From NCBI GenBank assembly GCA_028571685.1, contig CM053140.1, positions 153,125,701 through 153,189,700 of the forward strand: DNA of 64,000 bases. Direction: 5' to 3'. Shown in pieces: positions 11,653-22,679 of this stretch (positions within the stretch are counted from its first letter, which is position 1; each line of letters opens with the position of its first letter). The translations under genes and the position numbers were made by a program. The notes beneath the pieces were generated by a model. It worked only from the letters and a program-made list of their open reading frames with translations. It had not been told where the DNA came from and searched no databases. The stretch is from Heterohyrax brucei. Its lineage: Eukaryota > Chordata > Mammalia > Hyracoidea > Procaviidae.

Positions 11653-12640
11653 TTTTCTTTTTATTATGATTGAACGAAAACATACATTCCCGTATAAATT
11701 TGCATGTGCACCTACAAGCAGCACCAACTGCTCTCCCTGCCCGGTGACAGCACTCTCTTCCTCTCTGCTGCATGCATGTCTTATCCTCCCAACAATCTCC
11801 TATCCACCCACTCCCCTTCCTCCGGCAAGAGGTCAGTATGATGACATCCTAAAGATGCATAGAACCATAAAGCGTGCACATGATATGGTCATTCTGTGTC
11901 TCCGAGTCCAATGCATTCCTGTCTGAAGAGTTGATCTTCATTATGATTTATGGACAGAGGAAGCATCAGGGCCAGGGGTCATGCTCCCAGGGGTACTCTG
12001 AGGTCCAAGGGCCATTAATTGTGGTCTTTTAATGGAGATCTCAGGATGCATCACTTTTTATTCTTGTGTTGCCAGTAAGACTCAACTTTGTGAGCTCCAT
12101 CACAGCTATCACTGGTGGTCGCCGAGCACAATCCGGTTCTTCCGGTCACAAGTTGACGTAGTCAGCCACTCACATGGGTCTCTGTCTTCTGTTCTCTTTC
12201 CCCCATGTTGTTTTGGTCCTTGGTGATGATCCATTCCTGCTAAATTGGGAACATTTGCTGTACCCTCAGTTGGCAGCTTGACAGCTTTTAAGACCTCAGA
12301 TGCCACTCACCAATGTAGGGTGCATAAAACTCTCTTAGAAAAAACACTAGTTGGGCCAATTGGCCTCGATTTCCCCTGAGAACATGTTCTCTGGCCTCCA
12401 TCCCAGTTACTTTGTCCTTGTAATATTAAGATGAAAGGAGTAATCATGTTATGTTGAAGTCCAGTTAACATTGATCTTCTTTCTAATGTGTGCTGTCACC
12501 AATTTCACCCAACAAAACTTCTACCAACTATCTAATCTAACCCCTGCTAACCCTCCCTCCCTCCCCACCCTTGCAGCCATCAGAGAGTCTTTTCTTCTAT
12601 GCGTGAATCTGTTTTTAAGATCTTATCGTAGGGGTCTCAT
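11653..12640 (-). other. L1 copy B 3'UTR
   Basis: Reverse-oriented L1 3' region, parallel to the 3'UTRs of A, C and D (for example the complement of CATAAATCATAATGAAGATC near 11935-11955). A C-rich run at 12551-12570 is the complement of the L1 3'UTR G-quadruplex-like tract. Confidence 0.8.
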
Positions 12641-14674
12641 ACAATATTTGTCCTTTAGTCAGTGACTACTGTCACTCAACATAATGTCCTCTAATTGAAA
12701 CCAGGTTATTAGATGTTTGCTAAAATCATTGCTGTTCTTTATCAGTGCGTGGTCTTCTGTTGAATATATATACCACAGTTTACCTATCCACTGCTCTGTT
12801 GTTGGCCATCTGGTTTGATTCTATCTTTGGGCTATTGCAGACTGTGCTGCAATAAACATTCTTGTGCATGTATGAGTTGATGTGAATGACCTTGCTTCCA
12901 CAGGATATATTCCCAGCACTGGAATTACTGGGTCAGATGGTATATTTACACCCAGCTTTTTAAGGAAGTGCCAGATCACTTTCCAAAGAGAATGCACCAT
13001 TTTGCAATCCCAACCATAGTGTAGGAGAGTTCCAATTTCTCTACAGCCTCTCCAGCCTTTGCTGTTTTGAGTTTTTAGGATTATGGGCAACCTTGTTGGG
13101 TTGAGATGATATTTTATTGTAGTTTGAATTTGAATTTCTTTAATAGCTAATCATCATGCACAAGTCTGCATTAATTTTTGTCTGCCTGGATCTCCTCTTT
13201 AGAAAAGTGTCTGTCCATCTCCTTTGCCCAGCGCTTAATTGGATTGTTTATATTTTTCTTACTGCTATTTTGTAGTAACTTACAGACTATGGCAATCATC
13301 TGTCAGTTTGACATTTAGTTGCCAAACATTTTGTCCCATTGTGTAGGAGGTCTTTTAATTCTTTTGATAAAGTCTTTGGATGAGCAAAAGTGTTTGATTC
13401 TTAGTAATTTCCATTTGTCTGTTTTCTCTTCTGTTGTTTGTGGTTTTTGGACAGATTTTGAAGTCTGTCTATGTTGTGTATTAAAACTTCCACTGTTGGT
13501 CCTACTTCTTGGATGAGCTTTATCATTTTAGATTTGATATTTAGGTCTTTCCTCTAATTTGAGTTAGTTTTTGTGTAAGGTGTAAGACATGGATCTTGTT
13601 TCATTTTTTTGCAGATGGATATCCAATTTTGCCAGCAGCATTTGTTGAAGAGATTGTTTTTATAATGTCTTAGGGTATGGCCTTTGTCAAATATGAACTG
13701 TTCATAGGAAGATGGTGTCATCTCTGGGGCCTCAACTCTGTTCCATTGATCTATCTTTATCTTCTTGTGCCAGTACCAGGCTGCTTTGGCTACTGCAGCA
13801 GTGTAATAGGTTCTAAAGTTAGGTAGTGAGAGGCCTCCCAGTGTTTTCCTCTTCTTTAGTAGTGCTTCACTTATCCAGGGCTTCTTCTCTTTCCAAAGTT
13901 GGTGATTTGTTTCTCTGTCTCATTAAAAAATGTCACTGGAATTCATATTGAGATTGCGTTATATAAGTAGATTGCTTTGGGCAAAATAGATATTTTCACA
14001 GTGTTAAGTCTTCCTGTTCATGAGCAGGGTAGGTTTCTCCATTTATGCAACTCTCTCTTAGTTTCTTGTAGTAAGAATTTGTAGTTCTCTTTGTAAAGAA
14101 AGTTCTGTTATTTCTCCGATTAGATTTATTCTTAGGTGCTCTACCTTCTTAGGAGCTATAGTAAATGGTACTGATTTGGTGATTTCTTCCTTAATAATCT
14201 TGTTGTTGGTATAAAGGAATTCTACTGATTTCCACATGTTTATCTTTTATCCTGAAACTTTGCCAAACTCTTCTATCAGTTTGAGTAATGTACTTATGGA
14301 TTCTTCAGAATTCTCTATGTATACAGTTAGGGAGATTTTTAGTTCTTCTTTAAGATGCAGATGCCTTTTTATTTCTCAGTCTTGTCTAATTGCCCTGGCT
14401 AGAACTTCTAGTGCAATGTTCAGTAGGAGAGGTCAGAGTGGGCATCTTTGTCTAGTTCCTGTTCTCAAGGGGAAGTGTTTCAGTCTCTCTCCATTCAGCA
14501 TGAAGTAGGCAGTGAAGTAGGCAGTTAGCGTTGTATAAACAGCCCTTATTGCAATGAGGAATTCACCATCTATTCCCATTTTGCTGAAAGTTTCTAGCAT
14601 GAGTGGGTGTTGAACTTTATCCAATGCCTTTTCTGCATCAATACACAAGATCAGGTGATTCTTGTCTTTTGTGT

Positions 14675-14972
14675 TTTTTTTTTAAATTTTTTTTATATTT
14701 TATTTTACTTAACATGACTGAGTGAAAATGTACATTCCCGTATAAATTTACATGCCCACCTGTAAGCAGCTTCCACTGCTCTCCCTGCCCGGTGACAGTA
14801 CATTATTCCTCTCTGCTCCATACTTGTCTCATCCTCCCAACAGTTTCCTTTCCCCTCCTCTCCACTCACTCTCCTTCCTCCAGCCAGAGGTCAGCAGGAT
14901 GATATCCTATAGATGTACAGAACCATAAGATGCATCCAATATATGGTCACTCTGCATCACCAAGTCCAATCT
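14675..14972 (-). mobile_element. 5'-truncated L1 tail nested in copy B (1)
   Basis: About 300 bp of L1 3'UTR end interrupt ORF2 between CTTGTCTTTTGTGTT and TTATGTAATTGATCACATC, contiguous in other copies. It starts with a T-rich run (complement of poly(A)) followed by the standard tail ACATGACTGAGTGAAAATG. Same orientation as its host. Confidence 0.85.
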
Positions 14973-15637
14973 TTATGTAATTGATCACATCACTTGTTTT
15001 TCTGATGTTGAACCAATCTTGCTTCCCTGGTACAAATCAAAGTTGGTCATGAAGGAATATTTTGTGGATGTGTTGTTATATTCTATTGGCAAGAAATTTG
15101 TTGAAGATTTTTGCATCTAGATTCAGGAGTGATATCAGTCTATAATTCTCCTTTTTGGTTGGGTCTTTCCCTGGCTTTGGTATCAGGGTTATGCTGGCTT
15201 CATAGAATGAATTTGGGAGTATTCCACCCCTTTCTAATCTGTGAAATAGTCTCAGTAGTATTGGAGATAACTCTTCTCTAAAAGTTTGGTAGAATTCTGT
15301 AGGGAAGCCATCTGGGCCCGAGCTTTTTCTGCTTGCTAGTTTTTGGATGTCTCTTTCAATCTCTTCCTTTGTGATGGACTTATTAAGTTGCTCTGCTTCA
15401 CCTTGTGATAATTTTGGTAGGTGAGATGAATCAAGGAGTTTGTCCATTTCCTCTAGGTTTTCAAGTTTGTTAGAGTACAGTCTTTCATAGTATTCTGTCA
15501 TGATATTTTGGATTTCTGTTGGATCTGTTATGACAATTCCCCTCTCATTTCTTATTTGGGTCATTTGTTTCCTTTCCTGTTTTTCTTTAGTAAGGTTAGC
15601 CAGTGGTTTGTCAATTTGATTGATCTTTCCTTTTCTT

Positions 15638-15958
15638 CTTTTTTTTTATTATGACTGACTGAAAATGTACATTCCGGTATAAATTTACATGCCCACCTAT
15701 ATGCAGGTTCCACTGCTTTCTCTGCCTGGTGACAGCACACTATTTCTCTCTGCTCCATACTTGTGTCATCCTCCCAACAGTCTCCTTTCCCCTCCTCTCC
15801 ACTCACTCTCCATCCTCTAGTCAGAGGTCAGCAGGATGATAGCCTATAGATGCATAGAATCATAAAATGCGTCCAATAAATGGTCACTCTGCATCGCCAA
15901 GTCCAATACATTCGTGTCTGAAGAGTGGACCTGCGTTATGAATTATAGGAAAGGGTAT
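15638..15958 (-). mobile_element. 5'-truncated L1 tail nested in copy B (2)
   Basis: About 320 bp of L1 3'UTR end in the host orientation, entered through TTCTTTTTTTTTATTATGAC and ending near TATAGGAAAGGGTATTC. The host loses a short ORF2 stretch here, so insertion was accompanied or followed by a small deletion. Confidence 0.85.
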
Positions 15959-17437
15959 TCTTGTCAATTTTTTCACTTGTTCTTTTAGTCTCTAATTTGT
16001 TTAGTTCTGGTCTAATCTTTATGATCTGTTTTCTTCTAATGACTGATGGATTCCTCTGTTGTTCTCTCTCTACTTGTTCAAGCTTTAGCGTTAGTTCTTT
16101 GATTAGGTTTCTTTCTTACTTCCCAATGTGTACATTTATGGAGACTAACTGACCTCTGAGCCCTGCTTTGGCTGTATTCATAGGTTCTGGTAGGAAGTGT
16201 TTTCGTTCTCATTGGAATCCATCAGTTTCTTCATTTCAGCCTTAATTTCTTCTATAACCCATGGCTTTTTGAGCAAGATGTTCAGTTTCCAAGAGTTTCA
16301 CTTTCTATCTATGTTTTTTCTGCTATTGATTTTGACTTTTATAGCTTTATGATCTGAGATCAATGGTGTGGATTTTGTTGAGAATGGCTTTAAGTCCTAA
16401 TATATGGTTATTCTGGAGAATGTTCCATGTATACTGGAGAAGAAGGTGTAGTTATCTGCTGATGGATAGAAAGTTATGTATGAGTTGATGATGTCTAGTT
16501 GTTTAATTGTGGCAAAAAGATCTTCTATGTATTTATTGAGGTTTTTTTCTAGACGATCTGTCCAATATTGAGAGTGGAATGTTGAAGTCTCCCACTATTA
16601 TTGTGGAATGAGGTATGTCATTTGTGAGTGTAGTCAGTGTTTCTTCAATGTATTTAGGTGCTCTAGTATTAGGTACATAAATATTGAATATTGTTAAGTC
16701 CTGTTTGTGTATTGAACCTTTCAGCAATAATGTCCATCCTTGTCCACGATGATAGATTTTACATTAAAATCTACCTTATCTGAGATTAGTATTACCACAG
16801 CTGCTCTTCTTCGTGTATTGCTAGCTTGATATATATTCTTCCATTCTTTAATTTTCAGTTGGTTTGTATCTTTAAGACTAAGGTGAGTTTCTTATAAGTA
16901 ATATATGGATGGGTCATGTCTTTTGTTCCAAGATGTCAACCAAAGTCTCTTTACAGGAATGTTCAGTCCATTCACATTCAATGTGATTATTAATAGTCAT
17001 GTGTTCAGTGTTGCCATTGTGATATGTTTATTGTTGTATTGATGTTTTCTCTGCTTTATTATTAATCTGTTCTGTGACCTTCTTTGTGAATTGATTTTTC
17101 ACCTATCTCAGGATTGCTTTTGTGGTTGTTGAGGCTCCTGTATTACGTTTCTTGATTTGGCATGTTGAATCTTTATTGTGCTTTATGGCTGCCCCATGAT
17201 TCCCCTTAATAAACTATGTATAAACCCAATTTCAATTACTACTTTCTTATCAACTTCCTCTCCATCTGGAAGGATTATAATGGCTGTAGTATATCCCTCT
17301 TTTTAATATGATGACATCACAGTTTTCATGATGTGCTCAGTGGATCATTTTTTTTCACTAGTATAGCTTTGAATTTGGAATCTTGCCTGAGTAAGATTCT
17401 GGGTAATGTGTCCCGTATTTGCTTCTAAAATATAAAG

Positions 17438-18467
17438 TCAATGGTTTTGTTCTTCTAAGCCAAGGGATTCTTTCAGTATTTCTTGTAGCTTTGGTTTGGT
17501 TTTGACAAAGTTTCTGAGTTTCTGTTTACCTGTGGATGTCCTAATTTCATTTTCATATAGTTTTGCAGGACATATAATTCTTGGTTGGAAGTTCTTTTCC
17601 TCATGGCTTTGAATGTGTCATGTCACTGTCTCTGTGCCAGCATTGTTTCTGCTGGGAAGTCCTACAAAAGCTTACAGGGTTTCGCTCTGGATGTTATCCT
17701 TGCTTTGAGTCTTGCTTACTTTAAGAGTTTCTGTTTCTGTTTCGTTTTGTTAAGCTTGATTATAATATATCTTGGAGTCTTTCTTTTGAGATCTACATTG
17801 AGTGGTGTTAGATACGCATCTTTGATATCTATGTTCTCTTCTTTCATAATTTCCAGGAAGTTTTCTGTCGGCAGCTCAGCAGCAATTCACTCTGTGTTCT
17901 CAGGTGTCTGTCCCTGTTCATGAACTCCAATTAATCATAGGTTGTTCTTCTTAGTAGAGTCTCACATGCTTCTTAACGCTCCTTTATTTTTCTTGTTTCT
18001 TTTCTCTGATTTCTCCTCATAGATGCTAGAGTCAGTAACTCTGTCTTCCAAATCAGAAAGTCTATTTTCCATTTGTCCCATTCTGTTCTCTTGGCTTTGA
18101 ATTGAAGTTTCCATCTGTTTGATTTTGTTCTTGATCTGTTGGATTTCAAAGTACTGGTGTTCATCAGATCTAACAGCTTGCTTAGTTTTTTGTTTTGCTC
18201 TGCTGCTTGGGGGTCAGTTCTACCCTGGCCCCTAGGGTCGCCATGAGTCGGATCCGACTCGATGGCACTCAGCTGACTTGGCTGCTGCATTTTTTTATAA
18301 TGTCTCAAAGGGCTGTATATATAATCCTGTGTATTCACCTTCTGATAGTTTCAGACAAGCTTCTTTGCCTGGGAAGTTGTGAGGTGCTTTATTTTGGGGT
18401 CTTCTGAAGACATGGGTGATTTCTTAGTTACACTCTTATCCAGAGCTTGTTGCTTTTTAGGCATCAT
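17438..18467 (-). pseudogene. L1 ORF1 pseudogene (copy B)
   Basis: Minus-strand ORF1 from ATGATGCCTAAAAAGCAAC (start at 18467) to TGA at 17438-17440, the terminal codons reading LGLEEQNH-like. About 1 kb including an AfroSINE at 18205-18290 that splits the coiled-coil region. The minus-strand piece 17973-18338 shows the acidic/basic coiled-coil part, and the C-terminal RNA-binding part lies at 17440-17930. No complete frame remains. Confidence 0.82.
18205..18290 (+). repeat. AfroSINE 3' part with TTGGC-type tail
   Basis: About 85 bp inside L1 ORF1: CAGTTCTACCCTGGCCCC, TAGGGTCGCCATGAGTCGG, ATCCGACTCGATGGCACTC and a tail AGCTGACTTGGCTGCTGC. It lacks the tRNA-like head and has the younger GGCACT.TTGGC tail. 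It is the best-preserved copy of the palindromic 3' end in the window. Confidence 0.8.
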
Positions 18468-19500
18468 GTGAGTCAATATAAGCTGAGAGAGATGCTGTGA
18501 GGATGGACCACAGTTGTTTCTCTAGGCTGTCTTAAAATGGGAGGTAAAAAGTATCTGACAGCTTCCAAAATCAGTGAAGTTTTCAGGTATATAGGTTCCT
18601 CTTCCCACCCGGCAAAGCACCACTATATTGGACCCCAGATGGTATAAACTAGCTCAAAATGCAGAAGCGCTACTGCCCTACTGGCGTCCACTGCTAGGCC
18701 CCAGCTGTAGGTGACACTGTGTAGAATACAGCTGTTTTGTCAGAAAAGCACTCTCTTCTGGACAAATGCTACCTCCCAGCCCTGGAATTAGGTCCAACTG
18801 CTGCTTCCATGTGGGTATCTCTACCTCCCAGTGGAATAAGATGGTGTCCTGCACAAGCTCGCCTCCTGGCTGGGACCAAAAGAGAGGCCAAAGGTGCCAA
18901 GATGCAGAGTCCACAGCCTCTCTTTCCAGGCCCCAGCTATAGGTGACACTTTGTAAAATACTAGTTTTCTGCCAGAAAAGCACTCTCCCCCTTAAAGCCT
19001 AGGAACTAAGTCTAGCTGAGGCCTCCGTATGGGTGATCCACCTCTCAATGAAACAAGATGGTGTCCCACATATGCTTGCCACCACCTTGGTACCCACTAC
19101 TATATGGCAGAGGCAGAAAGAGAGGCCAAAGGTGTTGAGATGCACATAGTCCAAAGCTGGGCTCTCAAAATATGGCAATTATGCTTGCCGATCCCAACAG
19201 CAGAGCATCTGAGATTAGTGGCCAGTGAGTCCCAGCTCTGCCCACTGGGTAAGACAGAGGAAAGAAAATTAAAATGGTGAGTTACCTTCAGTTTATGCAA
19301 ACCATGCTCACCAAGAGTGGGATCAGGAAAAGAGGGGAGGTTTTGCATTCAGTGGTATGAAGTCCAAATTAACAGCCCTCTGCTGTGTCCTAGGGCTCAC
19401 TAAGTGTCCTGAAGACTCCATTTAATTATCAGTTCAGGTCTTGGTTTCCAGAGGGATTTAGGGAGATATGTGTTTAGTGTGCCATCTTGTCTCCACCTCC
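18468..19500 (-). promoter_or_regulatory. L1 copy B 5'UTR
   Basis: Minus-strand leader of copy B, ending at the complement of GGAGACAAGATGGC (about 19480-19500) next to the 12-bp duplication. It includes a GC-richer inner part (18700-19260) with short open frames that are not L1 genes. L1 leaders carry the internal promoter. Confidence 0.75.
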
Positions 19501-19512
19501 TCAACTATTTTC

Positions 19513-20084
19513 CTTAAAGTATATCATTTTGCTCTCCCAGAATCACTTTCAAATATTTTATGATTTTCTAATATATGGTAGCATTAAGGACATAGTAAAC
19601 TTGCAAAAACTTTTAAGTGATACTCAGGATTGTTCAGCTATTTCTTTGCATTCTTTATACAAATTTACAATTTCTTTATATGACGAGTATTTCTTTTATC
19701 AATGAATATGATCGTTCTCCCTTTTAAATTCAAAATTCACCATTGCAATTAATTTAACTGATTGCATATAACTTCTCATTTTTGACAGATCAGACTTGGA
19801 CTTTGTGGATAATAGTTATGTACTGAATGTAATAATTTGAATACAACAATATTTCTCAAGAGTTTCTACAAGCATAAATGAAAAATAAATCAAATATTAG
19901 CTTTAATTTTTTATTTTAAATCTACATTATTTTTGAACTATTCTAGATGTGTGTAAGAATTAAGAAAATACTGTAGAACATTTCCATTTCCCTACATACA
20001 GCTTTCACTATAATTGACATGTTGCTATGGTGTTTTTTGGTTTTTGTTTTTTCACAAATAATGAACCCTTTTTTGTTTCAGTGG
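19513..20084. other. No recognisable feature
   Basis: AT-rich DNA between L1 copy B and a SINE cluster; nothing recognised. Confidence 0.4.
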
Positions 20085-20285
20085 TGGTGGCTAGTTGCCA
20101 TCAAGTTGATTCAGACTTACAGAAACCCCAGATGTGCAGAATACAACTACTCTATGGAGTTTTCAAGCTGTGACCTTTCAAAAGCAATTCTCCTAGGCCC
20201 TACTTCCAGTATGCCATTAGGTGGGTTTGAACCAGTAACCTTTCAGTAAGTAACCTAACACTTAACTATTTGTGCTATCCTGGGA
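20085..20285 (-). repeat. AfroSINE, long form
   Basis: About 200 bp in reverse: 3' end at left (GTTGCCATCAAGTTGATTC), then AACCAGTAACCTTTC, and the tRNA-like head complement near CACTTAACTATTTGTGCTAT. It pairs with the opposite-strand copy at 20338-20540. Confidence 0.75.
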
Positions 20286-20337
20286 CCTATCTAACTAACC
20301 AATGTTGATACATTATTAACTACAAGCCACACTATAT

Positions 20338-20540
20338 TCAAGGAGCTGTCCTGACACAGTGGCTAAGTGCTTGTCTGTTACTTAAAAGTTGGTGGTTCAA
20401 ATATACTAGGTGCTTTGCAGGAGAAAGACATGGTAGTGTTTCCATGAAGTTTACATCTTTGGAAACCATATGGGACAATTCTACTCTTCCTATAAGATCT
20501 CTATGCCACTAGAATCAACTTAATGTCAATGATACATTTT
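20338..20540 (+). repeat. AfroSINE, long form
   Basis: Forward copy with a tRNA-like A-box region (ACACAGTGGCTAAGTGCTTG), a B-box-like GGTTCAAATATAC, a central GAGAAAGACATGGTAGTG block, GGGACAATTCTACTC and an eroded 3' end. Start and spacing fit a tRNA-derived SINE. Confidence 0.78.
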
Positions 20541-20689
20541 ATTCAGATTTCTTTAGTTTTAAGCTAACATACTTTTTCTATTTCAGAATGCCATCTAGGA
20601 CAGCACGTTTAGTTTTTGTGTATACTTGCACTCCTACTGGCTGCAAAAATTTCTCAGACTTTCATTTTTTGAAGTTGACTTTGACAGTT

Positions 20690-20870
20690 TGCATAAGTAG
20701 TTAAGTGCTTACCTACTAGTCAAATATTTAGCAATTCAAACCACTCGGAAAAGATGTTTTATTTCTGAAAGGACATCCCTTTGATAACCTTATGGAGCAC
20801 AATGCAGCTCTGCAACACATGGAGTCATCGTGAGTCAGAACTGACTCATTGGCAGCTGGTGGTTAGATGC
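20690..20870 (+). repeat. AfroSINE
   Basis: Forward copy: TAAGTAGTTAAGTGCTTACC, AGCAATTCAAACCACTCG, then CATCGTGAGTCAGAACTGAC and TCATTGGCAGCTGG at the 3' end. The centre is diverged. Confidence 0.72.
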
Positions 20871-21639
20871 CCTTAGAATGTTTCTGCTTTGAAATTTGAC
20901 TTTTTTTTTTGTTCTAATTAGACTAAGTTTATGAAGTTCATGTTGGCTATGTATTCACTTTTGTGTATAGCTTTTGAAAGTACAATTTTATTCCATTTAA
21001 TGAATTTTCCACTTAGATATGTTTTGTTCTATATTAACACTGTTTTACTTTTGTCTTTGCCAGATTATTAATTCACTCAACACATAATGCAAAAATTTGG
21101 TGCTAAACAGTTTTTAAGAAAACCTTTGCCACTGTGAAGATTAAACTCTCATAACAAAGTCCCCTGCCCATTTATTTATTTTTAACATATTTATTTTTCT
21201 TTTGTTATAAATGTTTCTCCTGTAAATGAAATACACAGTATACCTGGCATATTTTAACACAACATGAAAGTCTTTATTTTAAATAAGATGAAGCTAATTA
21301 GCTGTATTTTTAATATTTTAGTGCCATTTTTTATGTTTTGTGAGTACTTTATAATTCTTACATTTGCTAGTTTTTTCTTGAATCCATGCACTTCTTTCTG
21401 GATTCAGATTTCTTCATGGTGAATGAATCAGTTAAGAATGTAAGTTAGAAACAATAAAAAATAAATTCTGACTAAGAAAATAGATTTATTGGAAGAATAT
21501 TAGTTACCTCAAAAAATTAAAGAGAAATATGGTGACCTAGATTTGGAAAATAGGCAGGAACTTAGAGTGATTAGATGTCAAGAAAACAAAGTAAAATGAC
21601 TCCATAGGAATATTCTACTTAGTATGAACTAGTAGATTC
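20871..21639. other. No recognisable feature
   Basis: AT-rich stretch between the SINEs and the retroviral relic; nothing recognised. Confidence 0.4.
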
Positions 21640-22490
21640 CATTAGCAACAGACCTGGATTCCTACTCTTTAGTGATACTTTCTTCTTTACTAGATCCAGT
21701 ATGAAGTCATCAATGTAATGGACTGGTGTGGCATCTTGCAGAAGGACAAGGTGATCAAGTTCCCTCTGGGTTAAATTATCACAAAGAAATGGAAAGTTGA
21801 TAGAACCTAATCTAGCACAGTGAAGGTATGTTGTTAGCCTTGCTTGATGAAGGTAAACTGCTCTGGTGTTCCTTTAAAACTAGAATTGAGCAAAAGGCAT
21901 TGGCCAGATAAATAACTGCATATCAGGTACTGGGAGATGTATTAATTTGCTCAAGCAGTGAAACTGCACCTGAAATAGCAGATGCAATTGGAGTCAACAC
22001 ATGATAAAGTTTATGATATTCTATTGTCATTCTCATTCTGAAAGATCCTTTTGTTTTTTGTACAGACCAAAAAGCAAGGTGAATGGGGATGCGGTAGGAA
22101 TCACCACCCCTCTATCTTTCAAGTCCTTTATGGTGGCAATAATCTCTAAAATCCCTTTAGGAATGCCATATTTCTCATGGTTTACTATATTCTTAGGTAG
22201 GGGCAATTATAATGGTTTCCTTGGCTTTTCCTACCCTAACAGCTCTTACTTAACATGTCAGGGGTACAACGTGGGAGTTCTACCAGTTGCTGAATATGCC
22301 TATTCCAGTTATGCATCCTTAAACTGATGAAATCACTACAAGGTGGGCTCAGGGACACAGTGGATCTACTATAATATCAATCTAAGTACAGACTCCAATA
22401 ATAATTTGACCTTCATACAGCTCTGCTCTTACTCATAGGCCACAGTGAAGGATTGAATTCCTTAAAATAGTGTCACTCCAGAGCCAGTGT
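21640..22490 (-). pseudogene. Ancient ERV pol relic: protease-side/RT block, inverted
   Basis: On the minus strand this block reads as a broken retroviral reverse transcriptase. The YIDD active-site motif is visible at 21717-21706 and the preceding fingers/palm region can be followed to about 22330, with an upstream protease-linker-like stretch to about 22490. Stops and frameshifts occur throughout. Class resemblance (ERV-L/class III-like) rests on recognition of the family, not on alignment. The + strand open frame 22001-22327 is a shadow. The block faces opposite to the rest of the same pol at 22680-24880. Confidence 0.7.
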
Positions 22491-22569
22491 CCAGTAATCT
22501 TTGAAAAATATAATTGTTTCCTTTTCACTAATACGTGCTAATGCACATTCTTGCCAAAGAAAATAAAAA

Positions 22570-22650
22570 AACAAAAAATATTGCTGTTGAGTTGATTCCA
22601 ATTCTTAGCAACCCTATGCATTCTACAGTGTGGCAAGTTAATCTTACAAA
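22570..22650 (-). repeat. AfroSINE 3'-end fragment at the ERV inversion breakpoint
   Basis: TTGCTGTTGAGTTGATTCC and AGCAACCCTATGCATTCTAC match the reverse-oriented AfroSINE 3' end. It lies in the gap between the two oppositely oriented ERV blocks. Confidence 0.55.
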
Positions 22651-22679
22651 AATTAAGGTGCTTTCCACCTCAGTGAAAG

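Larger units (their letters stand above)
12640..17017 (-). pseudogene. L1 ORF2 pseudogene (copy B)
   Basis: Endonuclease/RT remnant on the minus strand, starting at ATGGCAACACTGAAC (A at 17017). The longest open stretch, 15076-15564, covers the RT thumb/finger region with [16 protein letters not shown] and ends in [13 protein letters not shown]-like sequence. 12821-13090 holds the C-terminal Cys-rich tract (WRGCREIGTLLHYGWDC). The RT active site is missing: near 14318-14345 the coding strand runs from AAAATCTCCCTA directly to ACTGTATACATAGAG, omitting the codons for FADD. Two nested L1 tails, stops and frameshifts complete the inactivation. The end is approximate. Confidence 0.88.
11653..19500 (-). 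mobile_element. L1 retrotransposon copy B, full length, antisense
   Basis: A LINE-1 in minus orientation flanked by a perfect 12-bp target-site duplication (TCAACTATTTTC at 11641-11652 and 19501-19512). Reading on the minus strand: 5'UTR (19500-18468), ORF1 (18467-17438), spacer, ORF2 (17017 to about 12640), 3'UTR and tail (to 11653). Two L1 tails in the same orientation (about 14675-14972 and 15638-15958) are nested in ORF2, and an AfroSINE lies in ORF1. ORFs are broken throughout. Total span about 7.85 kb, roughly 7.2 kb without the nested inserts, normal for a full-length L1. Confidence 0.93.

Noticed and set aside
18678-18983. 101-codon frame in L1 copy B leader, and similar ones in C and D leaders
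   Set aside because: Present in several 5'UTRs but with differing frames and stops. L1 leaders are not known to encode it, though a conserved leader frame could be tested in a consensus.
20338-20420. Possible tRNA gene
   Set aside because: The A- and B-box-like sequences belong to the tRNA-derived head of an AfroSINE; no cloverleaf with paired acceptor stem.
22001-22327. 108-codon + strand open frame
   Set aside because: It is the opposite-strand shadow of the inverted retroviral RT block, which explains the sequence better.
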